The position numbers were made by a program, and so were the translations under genes. This document shows, piece after piece, positions 46,915-56,208 of a stretch of 64,000 nt of DNA. The DNA is from Marinobacter sp. Arc7-DN-1 (GTDB taxonomy: Bacteria; Pseudomonadota; Gammaproteobacteria; Pseudomonadales; Oleiphilaceae), in contig NZ_CP031848.1 of the NCBI RefSeq assembly GCF_003441595.1, positions 3,348,001 to 3,412,000 on the forward strand, written 5' to 3'. Each line of letters opens with the position of its first letter. Position 1 is the first letter of the stretch. The notes under the pieces were generated by a model. That model ran no database searches and was not told the origin of the DNA. It worked only from the letters and a program-made list of their open reading frames with translations.

Positions 46915-47988
46915 ATGCGCCGGTATCTTTTTTTTGTCAATCAACCCTATTCCTATTCAATCCTTCGCCCGCTTCAGGCTGAAATTCGCCGGCGGGGCGA
47001 TGAGGCAGCGTGGTTTGTCGCCGGCTGCTCAACAGCGCCCCTTCTGCCCGATGAGCGTCGCCTCGCGACCGTTAAAGAGGTGATGGACTACAAGGCTGAT
47101 GCCACCTTTGTGCCCGGGGACTGGGTGCCTTATTTCTTTCCGGGTATCAAGGTTGAAGTGTTTCATGGTATGGCACGAAACAAGCGTGGCCACAGCAGCG
47201 AAGAGGACAGTGATCATTACCGGATCCGGGGCTGGTTCGATCTATACTGTACCCACGCGATGAAGGATACGGCTAAGTTCCGGGAACTGGCTGAGCAGCA
47301 CCGGCATTTTGCAGTCGCCCATACGGGGTGGCCCAAGCTTGATCCGTTGTTATCCCAGCCGGTTCGGGGTAAACGGCCGCGTTCGGAAGCTGAGTTGCCG
47401 GTGGTGTTCTATGCATCAACATTTAGCCGTTCCGTAACTTCCGCGCCGGACCTGGTGGAAAAAATTGGCGAGCTTTCCCAAAGTGGTCGCTGGAGGTTCA
47501 TTGTAACCCTTCATCCCAAAATGGATGCCGGTGTGGTCGAACAGTACCGGAATCTGGCTGGCGAGAATCTGCGTTTTGTCGAGAGTGATGAAGATCTGCT
47601 CCCAATTCTGCCTGCAGCGGACGTCATGCTGTGTGATACCTCCTCAATCATGTTCGAGTTCATGTTTCTGGATCGGCCAGTGGTCACCTACAGGACGAAA
47701 ATGCCAGGCCCCTATCTGATTGATGTAGACAAAGTGGAAGAGCTAGAACCCGCTCTTAAAAAAGCATTGCAGTATCCAAAGGATCTGATGAATGCGACTC
47801 GGGCTCTGTGCTCGGATCTTCACAGCTTTCGGGACGGCCGCTCCAGCGAGCGAGTACTGAATGCAGTAGGCGACTTCGTGACCGTTAAACAGGCCGGGTT
47901 GCGAAAAAAGCCGCTGAATCTGCTGAGAAAGTTCAAGGTTAGGCGACGATTGCGTCGCGAGCTTCGAGCCTCAGCTCCGCATGGCTAG
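46915..47988 (+). CDS. CDP-glycerol glycerophosphotransferase-like protein
   Basis: The 357-residue protein resembles teichoic-acid-type CDP-glycerol:glycerophosphotransferases (TagF/TagB family). Marks are FHGMARNKRGHSS, HTGWPKLDPLL, FIVTLHPKMDAGVVEQY, and the C-terminal ADVMLCDTSSIMFEFMFLDRPVVTY, where HP and D-S/T-S are the substrate-binding signatures. In a Gram-negative LPS locus it probably decorates the core or O-chain with glycerol phosphate or a related group. The ATG follows the GT4 stop directly. The basic C-terminal tail (KKPLNLLRKFKVRRRLRREL) may bind membrane. Confidence 0.83.
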   Translation: MRRYLFFVNQPYSYSILRPLQAEIRRRGDEAAWFVAGCSTAPLLPDERRLATVKEVMDYKADATFVPGDWVPYFFPGIKVEVFHGMARNKRGHSSEEDSDHYRIRGWFDLYCTHAMKDTAKFRELAEQHRHFAVAHTGWPKLDPLLSQPVRGKRPRSEAELPVVFYASTFSRSVTSAPDLVEKIGELSQSGRWRFIVTLHPKMDAGVVEQYRNLAGENLRFVESDEDLLPILPAADVMLCDTSSIMFEFMFLDRPVVTYRTKMPGPYLIDVDKVEELEPALKKALQYPKDLMNATRALCSDLHSFRDGRSSERVLNAVGDFVTVKQAGLRKKPLNLLRKFKVRRRLRRELRASAPHG

Positions 47989-48089
47989 GTTTCTGTGTGC
48001 ATTGAGCTCTGACTGCGATGCTGTGGTAAGTTCCAGTCGATGGCGAAGCCGATGTCGGCCTTAAAAAATAATTCGGATACGGATTTTAA

Positions 48090-48881
48090 ATGGCCAGTTT
48101 TTTAGCGAATCCTGATGTAAAAGTGGTGGTGTTAACTTTACCTCAATCCTCAGATAGACAGACCAGAATAAAAAGGTCCCTGGATGAAGCAGGGATCGGC
48201 TTTGAGTTCTTCTGGGGTGTTGACGGACGGAAAGACAATGACCCGTCGTTGAGCATGTACGATGAGTCGAAACGGCTGCGAGCCAAAGGGCAGCCGATGA
48301 CGCCGGGGCAGCTCGGATGCTTTGCGAGCCATTACAATATCTGGAACAGATGCATCAAAGATCAAAAGAAATATGTGGTCCTTGAAGATGACGTTGTGTT
48401 TGACACCGCGGGCTTCCGGTTGTTTCTTCAGGCTCTTCCTGCCTTGCCACCCTCTTTCGAGTGCCTGAGGCTTTTCGACAATAAAACTCGGAACCATAAA
48501 AAATATAAATTAGGCGAGGTTGGCCCGTTCAATATCCTGAGATATACCAAGGGGCCCATGAGCACTATGGGGTATTATCTGACGCCAGCCGCCGCCCGGA
48601 AATTCCTTGTTTCCGCCGATCCTATCTTTTTACCCGTGGACATCTACATGGACCGATATTGGCAGAACGATGTGGTGTGTTTGGGGATCAGTCCAGGCTT
48701 TGTATCCCATGACTTCGGTTTTGAGTCCATTATTGGGTATGAGCAAAAAACCGGCCGCCGACCTTTGTCTATGCGGCTGAATAGAGAACTGTTTATGTTG
48801 AGTGAAAGGGTGCGACGCTTTTTCTATAATCTTTGCTTGGGCAGTAAGTACAGATCGAGGAGGGGGGCCAATGATACCTAA
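48090..48881 (+). CDS. Glycosyltransferase family 25 (LPS core beta-galactosyl/glucosyl-transferase type)
   Basis: The 263-residue protein has the GT25 start VKVVVLTLPQSSDRQTRIKR and the key block PGQLGCFASHYNIWNRCI followed by KYVVLEDDVVF (the acidic motif for metal and sugar nucleotide). A later GPMSTMGYYLTPAAARKFL also fits. It probably adds hexose to LPS. Base composition becomes more A/T-rich from here on, as in variable O-chain regions. It overlaps the next gene by 11 nt. Confidence 0.87.
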   Translation: MASFLANPDVKVVVLTLPQSSDRQTRIKRSLDEAGIGFEFFWGVDGRKDNDPSLSMYDESKRLRAKGQPMTPGQLGCFASHYNIWNRCIKDQKKYVVLEDDVVFDTAGFRLFLQALPALPPSFECLRLFDNKTRNHKKYKLGEVGPFNILRYTKGPMSTMGYYLTPAAARKFLVSADPIFLPVDIYMDRYWQNDVVCLGISPGFVSHDFGFESIIGYEQKTGRRPLSMRLNRELFMLSERVRRFFYNLCLGSKYRSRRGANDT

Positions 48882-49566
48882 CTTGATTCATGCTATTTGG
48901 CTGGGCGATAAAATGCCACCTTTGCCGCACGCCTGCCTCGATGACTGGAAGAAAATGGGGTTCGATTACTGCTTGTGGAGCGACTCGAATGATCGGATCC
49001 AGAATTGGATTGACTCTTGCTCGTTCGCGAAGGAATGTTACGAGCGAGGGCTCTATGCCTTCGTTTCGGATTACCTTCGTTTGAAAATCCTTCAGGAAGA
49101 GGGAGGGCTTTATCTCGATACAGACGTAACGATCCGAAAGGATCCTTTCCCACTGTTTTCGGGTGCAAAGTTTGTCATTGGTTACGAAACAGGGGACTAT
49201 TTAGGCACGGCAGCAATCTATGCAGAACCTGACTCAAGAATCCTGGCTGAGTTAATCCGGTTCTATGAAGACGAAATATGGAGGTCACCTCTATATATCG
49301 GGCCGCAAATCGCAACACACCTGATAAAGGATAGAAAGCTTCTTGAAGTTGAGAGTTGCAAGCTGCTGCCCGCAGAATACTTTTTTCCTTACCAGCAAGA
49401 ACCAATACACTTTGAGTGCCCGGACGAAAGCTATCTCGTTCATTGGTTCCAGCACAGCTGGAAAGATTCTCGAGGAATGGTCTTCGTTAAAGCCAAGCAC
49501 CTTGGCGTGTGGGGAAAGCTTTACGTTTGGCAGAAATATTTTTTCCGAGGGTTTTCCCGAGGCTGA
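48871..49566 (+). CDS. Glycosyltransferase with DXD motif (GT32-like, Gly_transf_sug)
   Basis: The 231-residue protein starts at the ATG at 48871 behind GAGGAGG. It has the start MIPNLIHAIWLGDKMPP (P-x-x-IHxxWxG) and the DXD block SDYLRLKILQEEGGLYLDTDV, the signature of small capsular/LPS glycosyltransferases. It is the last gene of the plus-strand glycan operon. Its 3' end overlaps the convergent O-antigen ligase gene by 46 nt. Confidence 0.86.
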   Translation: MIPNLIHAIWLGDKMPPLPHACLDDWKKMGFDYCLWSDSNDRIQNWIDSCSFAKECYERGLYAFVSDYLRLKILQEEGGLYLDTDVTIRKDPFPLFSGAKFVIGYETGDYLGTAAIYAEPDSRILAELIRFYEDEIWRSPLYIGPQIATHLIKDRKLLEVESCKLLPAEYFFPYQQEPIHFECPDESYLVHWFQHSWKDSRGMVFVKAKHLGVWGKLYVWQKYFFRGFSRG

Positions 49567-50882
49567 TCCCCCTTCGCTACAGGTGTCGGAAACCTGAAGC
49601 TGTACACGACCCCATAGAAAACCGAAAAGATGAATATGCCGTCTGCTGAGTAGAAGTAGGACTCGAAGAAATTCACGGTCAGCCAGAAAATAACAACAAT
49701 GAGTGAAAATGCTTTCCAGGTTTTTTGAACTGAGTGAGGAGATGCCATAGTGGTATAAACGGGAGGCCAGACGATCACGAAATAAATGATAGTGGCCCCC
49801 AGGAGCCCAAAGCTAACGAGGGTTTCTAAATGCGAGTTGTGCAAATGAGTAAAGTTATCCCGAACGAGCTTCGGCAGCTTTTCGGATTCGGTTATGACTA
49901 ACTCCCTGGCATCTTCCCCGCTTCCCAGAATGGGGCGCTTCTTGATCCACTCCCATGCCTCCAGCCAGAGGTGAATTCGCAAACCAATGCTGCCGGAGTC
50001 GGGAACGGACTCCAGATCAAAGTTTACGATTTTCGTTATGGTGGGTTTTTCCGTTGTTATCCGCTGCTCAACAATATCGATACTTGAGACTGCGACAATA
50101 ATTAATGCAAACGCAGAATAGGTTAGGACAGTGGCACGTGTTGATACTCGTGAATGAGATATTAATTTGTGTGCCAATGGAGCAAATAAAAAGCATGCGA
50201 CCAAAGCAAGCCACACCTGTCTTGACTGGGTTATCAGAATAACAAGTATAAAGAATGCCAGAAACGTTGCTGCACCGAGCTTTTTAAGAACTTCAAGCCT
50301 AAGAGAAAGGTTGAGCTTAATAACAAAAAGAAATGCGGCCGAAATCAATCCAAAACCCGCGAAAAGTGACGTGTACTGAGCATTCACAACATCAAAATCA
50401 ATACGCGAACCGCGAAGGCCGCGTACAATTTCCCCTGTAAAATCAGGCGAATGAGTAATGTAGATTCCCAAGACACTCAGGCAATAGGCAAGAAGGATGG
50501 CAGCGATTCGTTCGTTCTTTCCATTAGTCCAGTACGCGATAAACCAGAAGAAAAAGAAGTCATAAAACAAGAAGGGGGATGGAGAGTCTTTGGCAAGCTC
50601 AGGTATTTGAACCTTGCTGTTGATCCAGCTTATTGCAGGGACGATTAGTGATAGAATGAATGCAATGAATATAGGGTCTTTCTTTACAAGTCGAAAATTG
50701 TAGTATGCAGATGCGATGGTTCCGAGCACCACCAGGAAGATAAAGATATCGCCCAAATCTCGATAGAAACGCTTGAATAAAACAAATCCGACTACACAGG
50801 TGAACATCACCAGTGAGAAAGTTCGTCCCTTTAAAACAGACTCGATATTAGTTTTCAACGAAGTACCCAAGATGTAGTTCAA
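49521..50882 (-). CDS. O-antigen ligase-like membrane protein (WaaL/Wzy family)
   Basis: The 453-residue inner-membrane protein has about ten hydrophobic helices and a large periplasmic loop (about 255-340). The family region RIHLWLEAWEWIKKRPILGSG is followed by THLHNSHLETLVSFGLLGA, where the H-N-x-x-L-E pattern is typical of O-antigen ligases and Wzy polymerases. Ligase versus polymerase cannot be decided. It is noticeably A/T-rich. The convergent 46-nt overlap with the GT32-like gene suggests one of the two was added recently. Confidence 0.82.
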   Translation of the reverse strand: MNYILGTSLKTNIESVLKGRTFSLVMFTCVVGFVLFKRFYRDLGDIFIFLVVLGTIASAYYNFRLVKKDPIFIAFILSLIVPAISWINSKVQIPELAKDSPSPFLFYDFFFFWFIAYWTNGKNERIAAILLAYCLSVLGIYITHSPDFTGEIVRGLRGSRIDFDVVNAQYTSLFAGFGLISAAFLFVIKLNLSLRLEVLKKLGAATFLAFFILVILITQSRQVWLALVACFLFAPLAHKLISHSRVSTRATVLTYSAFALIIVAVSSIDIVEQRITTEKPTITKIVNFDLESVPDSGSIGLRIHLWLEAWEWIKKRPILGSGEDARELVITESEKLPKLVRDNFTHLHNSHLETLVSFGLLGATIIYFVIVWPPVYTTMASPHSVQKTWKAFSLIVVIFWLTVNFFESYFYSADGIFIFSVFYGVVYSFRFPTPVAKGDQPRENPRKKYFCQT

Positions 50883-50935
50883 GAGGAGTCGTTAATATCA
50901 AAACAACAAGATGGCACCTGAGATAAAATGTGATG

Positions 50936-52948
50936 TTACTCATGGAAGGTGTCAGATTGAGATCTGTCGAGTGTCCACAGCCCCGCATACTTATTAAAGG
51001 TAACCTGAGCGTACGTCACAGCGGTAAGATAACCCACAGCACCGTCCAGAAAACCGAACCGGATAAAATAAACCTGTACAAAAGTCATTAGCCCTCTTAG
51101 CGTCGGGTAGATCATGGTCCGGGTTTTCTTGCCCCTCCGATGCTTTTCCATCGCGCCTAGCCAGGCATATTTGGCACTCTTCTCCAGGGAGTGCCCGAAA
51201 TCCCGGTGGGTGTAATGGGTCAGGCGACCACGGAGGGTTTTGATCTTCCGGCCGGCTGGAATCAGTATCCGCTCGTGGACCAGCGCGTCGGAGAAGCTCA
51301 CACCTTGTCGGCGAAACAGTCTAAGGGGGGCCCGGCCACTGCGCCCGAAATCAAGGCGGCTGCCATAGATGGTGACCGCCCAGGGGAGCTTGTAAGCATC
51401 TGCATCCGGGTCTGACAAGTGGTGGTTGATTTCCCTGGCAAGCTCCGGTGTGATGCGTTCATCCGCATCCAGAGACAATACCCATTCACCCGTGGCTTTC
51501 TCGAGTGCTCGCTGTTTCTGGACCCCGAACCCCGGCCAGTCTGTCACCTCCACGACATCGGCCAATCCCCTGGCAATCTCTACGGTTCTGTCGGTGCTGC
51601 CGCTATCCAGGACAATAATCTCGTCGGCAACCAGTCGTGCCGATGTCAGGCAGTCGGCAATATGGTCTTCTTCGTTTTTAGTGATGACCGTCGCAGAGAC
51701 CTTGCGAGCCCTGTTGCGAACGTAGGACCCACTCAGTTCCGTAAACATTGCAGAGGCCAGGGAGGCAACCGCGAGGAGGTAGAAGGTCACAAACAGGCTC
51801 CGGTTGAAGGTGGCTTCGGTCAATCCGAAGAAAAAGTATCCGGCACAGACCATGGTGCCGGCCGTTGCCAGGTGCGCGGTAGGAATATGACGGCTGAACA
51901 GGTGGCGCGCAAAAATGGCGAGTGGGATGAAAATGAGCAGCGCCCAGCTGAGGATGCCCGGGATGCCGCTGGTTGCAGCAACATTCAGCAAATCATTGTG
52001 GGCGTGGCCGGTACAGCAGTCGATAAAGTGCTTTGGCAGATTCCCGGCCTCAACCTCCGATTCAATCCGATGGGTGAAGCCGCCCAGGCCGGCCCCGGTC
52101 CAGGGGCTTTCCCGGAACATGTTCCAGGCTTGCGCCCAGACTTCCAGGCGTATCTCCATCCCTGTATCCAGCCCCCCATCATGAAGCAGGCCTTCCAGTG
52201 AGTGGGACATGCGGTCACTGATTACGATTGCGCCAGTGACGAGCAGGGGAATTGCGACCAGGCCGGCGATGCGCAGGCGTTTACCAAAGAGCGGGACAAG
52301 CGCGGCCAGGAGAAACGGTAGTGCTACCAGGTTACTGCGGGTTTCCGAAAGCATGGAAATCACGATGGCAGCTGTTCCGGCCAGGAAGAGCAGCGTTGCT
52401 ACGCCCCTGCGGTTGTCGCGGGTGAAGAATAGGGCGGCAACAATCGTCAGCATACCGCCGAGGAGGGCGAGATTGCCAAAGCTGATGGGGTTGATGCCGC
52501 CGCCGAAGCGAGAATTCAGGACCTGTTCAAAGGTACCCTGCCGGGCGGCGACGGTGACCAGGAAAACCCCGATGATGGACACCGCTATCAGGCCGATGGC
52601 GACAAATGTGGTTCGGGCTCCAATCCGGGCATAGCTCATGGCTACGATCAAGGGCCAGAACAGAATAAACCGGGCGTGTGTGCCAAATGTTTTGCCGCCC
52701 TCATAATCGAAGCCTTCCAAGGCCCACGAGAGAAAGCTTACCAAAACAAAGAACCAGAACGCGAAATGCAGCAGTCGAAGCTCTTTGGGCTTGTCCCAGC
52801 CAGTTTTGTCTAGCGATTTCCGAACACTGAGCGCAATCCCGGCGATAGCAAGCAAGAGGGTGGCACCGGCCAGAATGCTTGACGACAGGAGTGCGCCCCC
52901 CAGCCCGATCATCAGCAGTGCATGGAACGACAGTCTCGGGCTCAGCAT
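50936..52948 (-). CDS. O-antigen ligase-like domain fused to a WaaE-type GT2 glycosyltransferase
   Basis: The 670-residue protein has two parts. Residues 1 to about 410 form a polytopic O-antigen ligase/Wzy-type membrane domain: RLEVWAQAWNMFRESPWTGAG, then GHAHNDLLNVAATSGIPGIL. From about 420 a GT2 domain follows (SATVITKNEEDHIADCLTSA, DEIIVLDSGSTDRTVEI, LSLDADERITPELAREIN), as in WaaE/KdtX-like core glucosyltransferases. The reading frame is continuous. I chose the ATG at 52948, which overlaps the upstream stop by 7 nt. It probably links ligation with sugar transfer at the membrane. It is the third gene after manC and lpxL in a minus-strand operon. Confidence 0.85.
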   Translation of the reverse strand: MLSPRLSFHALLMIGLGGALLSSSILAGATLLLAIAGIALSVRKSLDKTGWDKPKELRLLHFAFWFFVLVSFLSWALEGFDYEGGKTFGTHARFILFWPLIVAMSYARIGARTTFVAIGLIAVSIIGVFLVTVAARQGTFEQVLNSRFGGGINPISFGNLALLGGMLTIVAALFFTRDNRRGVATLLFLAGTAAIVISMLSETRSNLVALPFLLAALVPLFGKRLRIAGLVAIPLLVTGAIVISDRMSHSLEGLLHDGGLDTGMEIRLEVWAQAWNMFRESPWTGAGLGGFTHRIESEVEAGNLPKHFIDCCTGHAHNDLLNVAATSGIPGILSWALLIFIPLAIFARHLFSRHIPTAHLATAGTMVCAGYFFFGLTEATFNRSLFVTFYLLAVASLASAMFTELSGSYVRNRARKVSATVITKNEEDHIADCLTSARLVADEIIVLDSGSTDRTVEIARGLADVVEVTDWPGFGVQKQRALEKATGEWVLSLDADERITPELAREINHHLSDPDADAYKLPWAVTIYGSRLDFGRSGRAPLRLFRRQGVSFSDALVHERILIPAGRKIKTLRGRLTHYTHRDFGHSLEKSAKYAWLGAMEKHRRGKKTRTMIYPTLRGLMTFVQVYFIRFGFLDGAVGYLTAVTYAQVTFNKYAGLWTLDRSQSDTFHE

Positions 52949-53847
52949 ACGCGATCCGGGTTGTAGGGGTTGATCTCTCCCGGTGGCCGATGACGCATCC
53001 GTTTGTACTCCCATTGATACTGTTCAGGAATTTCCCGGACGCACTGTTCAATGGCGTGATTCATGGCGGTCGTCGCGACAACCGGATCACTGTCACCGAG
53101 GCCAGGCCCGGTTTCCCGGACCACGATGCGAAAGCCCTCAGCATCGGGCAGACGTTCGGCGTAGGTGATCAGAACATTGGCTCCGGTCCGTTGAATGAGC
53201 CTGGAGACGAGCGTCATGGTCTTTACTTCCATGCCAAAGAAGGGTGCAAAGGCATTACCTTTGCCCCGGGGTGACTGGTCCGGCAGGATGCCGGCAACGC
53301 CACCTTCCCGCAGGATGGAGGCCAGTCGGGCCAGCCCGCGCCGGTCGCCCCGTACGAGCTCGGAACCGACGCGCCCCCGGACCTTGATCATGTAGTCTTC
53401 TAATTCGGGCATATTGGGAGGGCTGTAAAGTGCCGCCATTTTGTAGCGTGAGGAAAAAAAGAGGCCGGCCAGTTCCCAGTTTCCGAGATGGGGCGCGAGC
53501 AGGATCAGCCCCCTGTTGCCGGCCATGGCCTGGTCAATCAGTTCCAGGCCTTCGGTTTCCCGGATCAGGCCAAGGCATTTCTCCACCGGCCATTCCCACA
53601 TCAGAGGAACTTCCAGCATGGTCATGCCGGTCTGGGCCAGGGATGCTTTTGACATGGCTGCGCGCTCGGGCCCGGAGAACTCGGGCAGGCAGATCGAGAG
53701 GTTGATGTCGGTCACCTGGCGTGACTGGGTTGGCAGCCTCCACACCAGGTAGCCAACGAATCGGCCAGCCCGCTGGGCGCCGGCAAGAGAAAGCCAGCCG
53801 GCAATCCTGAGCAGACCGGCGATTACGAAATACTTGAACTTGCTCAT
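52942..53847 (-). CDS. Lipid A acyltransferase, LpxL/LpxM (HtrB/MsbB) family, first copy
   Basis: This 301-residue inner-membrane enzyme adds a secondary acyl chain to Kdo-lipid A. An N-terminal hydrophobic segment is followed by the catalytic HX4E motif in [11 protein letters not shown] (H120, E125). Other family blocks are [39 protein letters not shown] and [17 protein letters not shown] near the end. It overlaps manC by 4 nt (ATGA) and the ligase-GT2 fusion by 7 nt. A second member of the family lies at 59414-60361. Confidence 0.92.
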   Translation of the reverse strand: MSKFKYFVIAGLLRIAGWLSLAGAQRAGRFVGYLVWRLPTQSRQVTDINLSICLPEFSGPERAAMSKASLAQTGMTMLEVPLMWEWPVEKCLGLIRETEGLELIDQAMAGNRGLILLAPHLGNWELAGLFFSSRYKMAALYSPPNMPELEDYMIKVRGRVGSELVRGDRRGLARLASILREGGVAGILPDQSPRGKGNAFAPFFGMEVKTMTLVSRLIQRTGANVLITYAERLPDAEGFRIVVRETGPGLGDSDPVVATTAMNHAIEQCVREIPEQYQWEYKRMRHRPPGEINPYNPDRVC

Positions 53848-55265
53848 TTTCGGCCGTACCGGTCCTCGTACCTTACGATGTCATCTTCGCCCAGATAAGA
53901 GCCAGACTGCACCTCAATCAGCTCCAGATCGATGACCCCAGGATTTTCAAGGGAATGTACTTGCCCAACGGGGATGAAGGTAGACTGATTTTCCGTGACC
54001 AGATAGGTTTTTTCGCCATTGGTGACGCGGGCTGTACCGCTGACCACAATCCAGTGTTCGGCGCGATGGTGATGCATTTGCACCGACAGTTTGGCTCCGG
54101 GTTTCACCGTAATCCGTTTGACCTGATACCGGGCACCGTTATCGATGGAGTCATAAACCCCCCAGGGCCGGTAGACTTCCCGATGGTTCATGTGTTCGTG
54201 TCGGCCATCATTTTTTATCTGCTCAACGACCGTTTTCACGTCCTGAACGCTGTCTTTGTGGGCCACCAGCAGCGCGTCCTTGGTTTCAATGACAACCAGG
54301 TTGTCCACGCCAACGGTCGCCACCAGACGGCTGTCTGCGCGCACGAGGGTGTTGGACGTTTGGTGGGTAATCACATCCCCGGTCAGACTGTTGCCGTTCG
54401 GGTCTTTGTCGCTGACGGCCCAAAGCGCCGACCATGACCCGATATCGCTCCAGCCGGCATCCAGGGCAACCACGGCGGCCTTGCCGGTCTTCTCCATCAC
54501 CGCGTAGTCAACGGATTCGGAGGGGCATTCGGCAAAGCGCTGGGCATTGACCCGGGTAAAGTGCAGGTCATCGGCAGTATCGGCGATGGCGGCGCGGCAG
54601 GCGGTGAGGATATCGGGACGGTATGCTTCGAGTTCTTCAAGATACCGGCGGGCACCGAACAGGAACATGCCGCTGTTCCAGAGGTATTCTCCGGAATCGA
54701 GGTAGCTGTTCGCGGTTGCCTGGTCCGGTTTTTCGACAAATTTGTCAACCGCATAGCTGTCCGGGCCCAGTTCGGTGCCTCGGTGTATGTAGCCATAACC
54801 GGTTTCCGGATGGTGGGGGACAATGCCGAAGGTAACCAGTTTACCTTCCCGGGCCAGGGGGATGGCCTTTTTGACGCCCTCCTGAAAGGCTGTGACGTCC
54901 TTGATCAGATGATCAGCCGCCAGTACCAGCATCAGGGGATCATCGGCGCCGTTTTCCACGGATTCAGACAACTGGAGGGCGGCCAGTGCAATAGCCGGGG
55001 CGGTATTGCGTCCGCACGGCTCAAGAATAATGCGGGTATCTTCGTGGCCGGATTGGCGCATCTGTTCTGCCGCCAGAAACCGGTGCTCTTCGTTGCAGAT
55101 CAGAAGCGGGTTCGCTGCGCCCATGCCCTCAAGCCGCGCCACGGTGGCCTGCAGCATCGACAGGGGGCCGTTGGTCAGTTTCAGGAACTGTTTCGGGTTC
55201 AGCTGCCGGGACATCGGCCAGAGCCTTGAGCCGGTGCCGCCAGCCATAATGACGGGGTGAATCAT
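53844..55265 (-). CDS. manC: Mannose-1-phosphate guanylyltransferase / mannose-6-phosphate isomerase
   Basis: This bifunctional type II enzyme forms mannose-6-phosphate from fructose-6-phosphate and then GDP-mannose from mannose-1-phosphate and GTP. The start at 55265 (473 residues) puts [20 protein letters not shown] at the N-terminus, with GGTGSRLWP the nucleotide loop. FVEKPD is the guanylyltransferase signature. The C-terminal cupin carries the isomerase metal site around [17 protein letters not shown]. It heads the operon manC-lpxL-ligase/GT2, providing GDP-mannose for surface glycan. It is divergent from the GT2 gene at 55398. Confidence 0.94.
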   Translation of the reverse strand: MIHPVIMAGGTGSRLWPMSRQLNPKQFLKLTNGPLSMLQATVARLEGMGAANPLLICNEEHRFLAAEQMRQSGHEDTRIILEPCGRNTAPAIALAALQLSESVENGADDPLMLVLAADHLIKDVTAFQEGVKKAIPLAREGKLVTFGIVPHHPETGYGYIHRGTELGPDSYAVDKFVEKPDQATANSYLDSGEYLWNSGMFLFGARRYLEELEAYRPDILTACRAAIADTADDLHFTRVNAQRFAECPSESVDYAVMEKTGKAAVVALDAGWSDIGSWSALWAVSDKDPNGNSLTGDVITHQTSNTLVRADSRLVATVGVDNLVVIETKDALLVAHKDSVQDVKTVVEQIKNDGRHEHMNHREVYRPWGVYDSIDNGARYQVKRITVKPGAKLSVQMHHHRAEHWIVVSGTARVTNGEKTYLVTENQSTFIPVGQVHSLENPGVIDLELIEVQSGSYLGEDDIVRYEDRYGRK

Positions 55266-55397
55266 CTGTACACTCCGGGCTTGAGTTGGAGAATGCCAAA
55301 AAAACCGCATAAATCAGGCGCGTCATCTTACCATAAGGCATCCATGATATTGTTCTGACCAAACCGTAAACTGATTACCAAGCCACCAGGAATTGTG

Positions 55398-56201
55398 ATG
55401 AAGCTACCGTTATCCGTTTATTACATCACCCAGGACGAAGAACTGCGGCTGCCGGAGTCGCTGGCAAAGGTTGCCGGCTGGGTGGATGAGATCATCGTAG
55501 TCGATTCCGGGAGTACTGACCGAACCCGTGAAATTGCAGAAGCCGCCGGCGCCCGGTTTGTTCACAATGACTGGCAGGGATTTGCCTGCCAGAAGGCCTT
55601 TGCCGCCAGTTTGTGCCGGAACGACTGGGTGCTGGACCTGGATGCGGATGAAGTGCTTTCTGGCGAGCTGGTGAGCAATATCAAGGGCTTGTTTTCAAAG
55701 CCTGTGGATGCTGACATCGCGGGCTTCAGAATGCGCTGGGTACTCTCCCAGCCGGACCCCAGGCATCCATTCCGGCACGACAAATCAAAAAAGATCCTGA
55801 GGCTCTACAACCGAAACAAAGCCGTTATCGAGGCGGAAAAAGACAGCAACAATGACCGGCCACAGGTAAAACATGGTCGCGTACTGGATCTGAAAGGCGA
55901 TGTCCTGCATCGCACCCTGATTTCGCTGGAGCAGATGGAGCGCAAGTACTGTCAGTTGTCGACAGAGCAGGCCCGCTTTCTGGCAGAAAAGGGAAGGAAA
56001 ATTTCGAGCCCCCGGCTTTTTGCCGAGTTCCCTTTGAAGTTTCTGAAATATTACCTGGTACACCGGCAAATACTGAATGGCTGGTTTGGCCTTAGCGTGG
56101 CAATCACGGCCGCCAACCGGAATTTCATGCGGCTGGCCAAGGCCAGGGAATTGCAGATGCTGGCGGCCCTTGAGAAAGGTGGTAGGCAGAAGCAGCCCTG
56201 A
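55398..56201 (+). CDS. Glycosyltransferase family 2, WaaE/KdtX-like
   Basis: The 267-residue protein has a GT2 domain with LSVYYITQDEELRLPESLAK, DEIIVVDSGSTDRTREI and the DXD-like LDLDADEVLSGELV. The C-terminal region, RLFAEFPLKFLKYYLVHRQI, is membrane-proximal, as in LPS core beta-1,4-glucosyltransferases (WaaE). The GT2 portion of the fusion at 50936-52948 is its clear relative. The ATG at 55398 is preferred over the adjacent GTG at 55395 (AGGA upstream). It is divergent from manC, and its end lies 7 nt from the convergent GT4. Confidence 0.88.
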   Translation: MKLPLSVYYITQDEELRLPESLAKVAGWVDEIIVVDSGSTDRTREIAEAAGARFVHNDWQGFACQKAFAASLCRNDWVLDLDADEVLSGELVSNIKGLFSKPVDADIAGFRMRWVLSQPDPRHPFRHDKSKKILRLYNRNKAVIEAEKDSNNDRPQVKHGRVLDLKGDVLHRTLISLEQMERKYCQLSTEQARFLAEKGRKISSPRLFAEFPLKFLKYYLVHRQILNGWFGLSVAITAANRNFMRLAKARELQMLAALEKGGRQKQP

Positions 56202-56208
56202 CGTTTTC

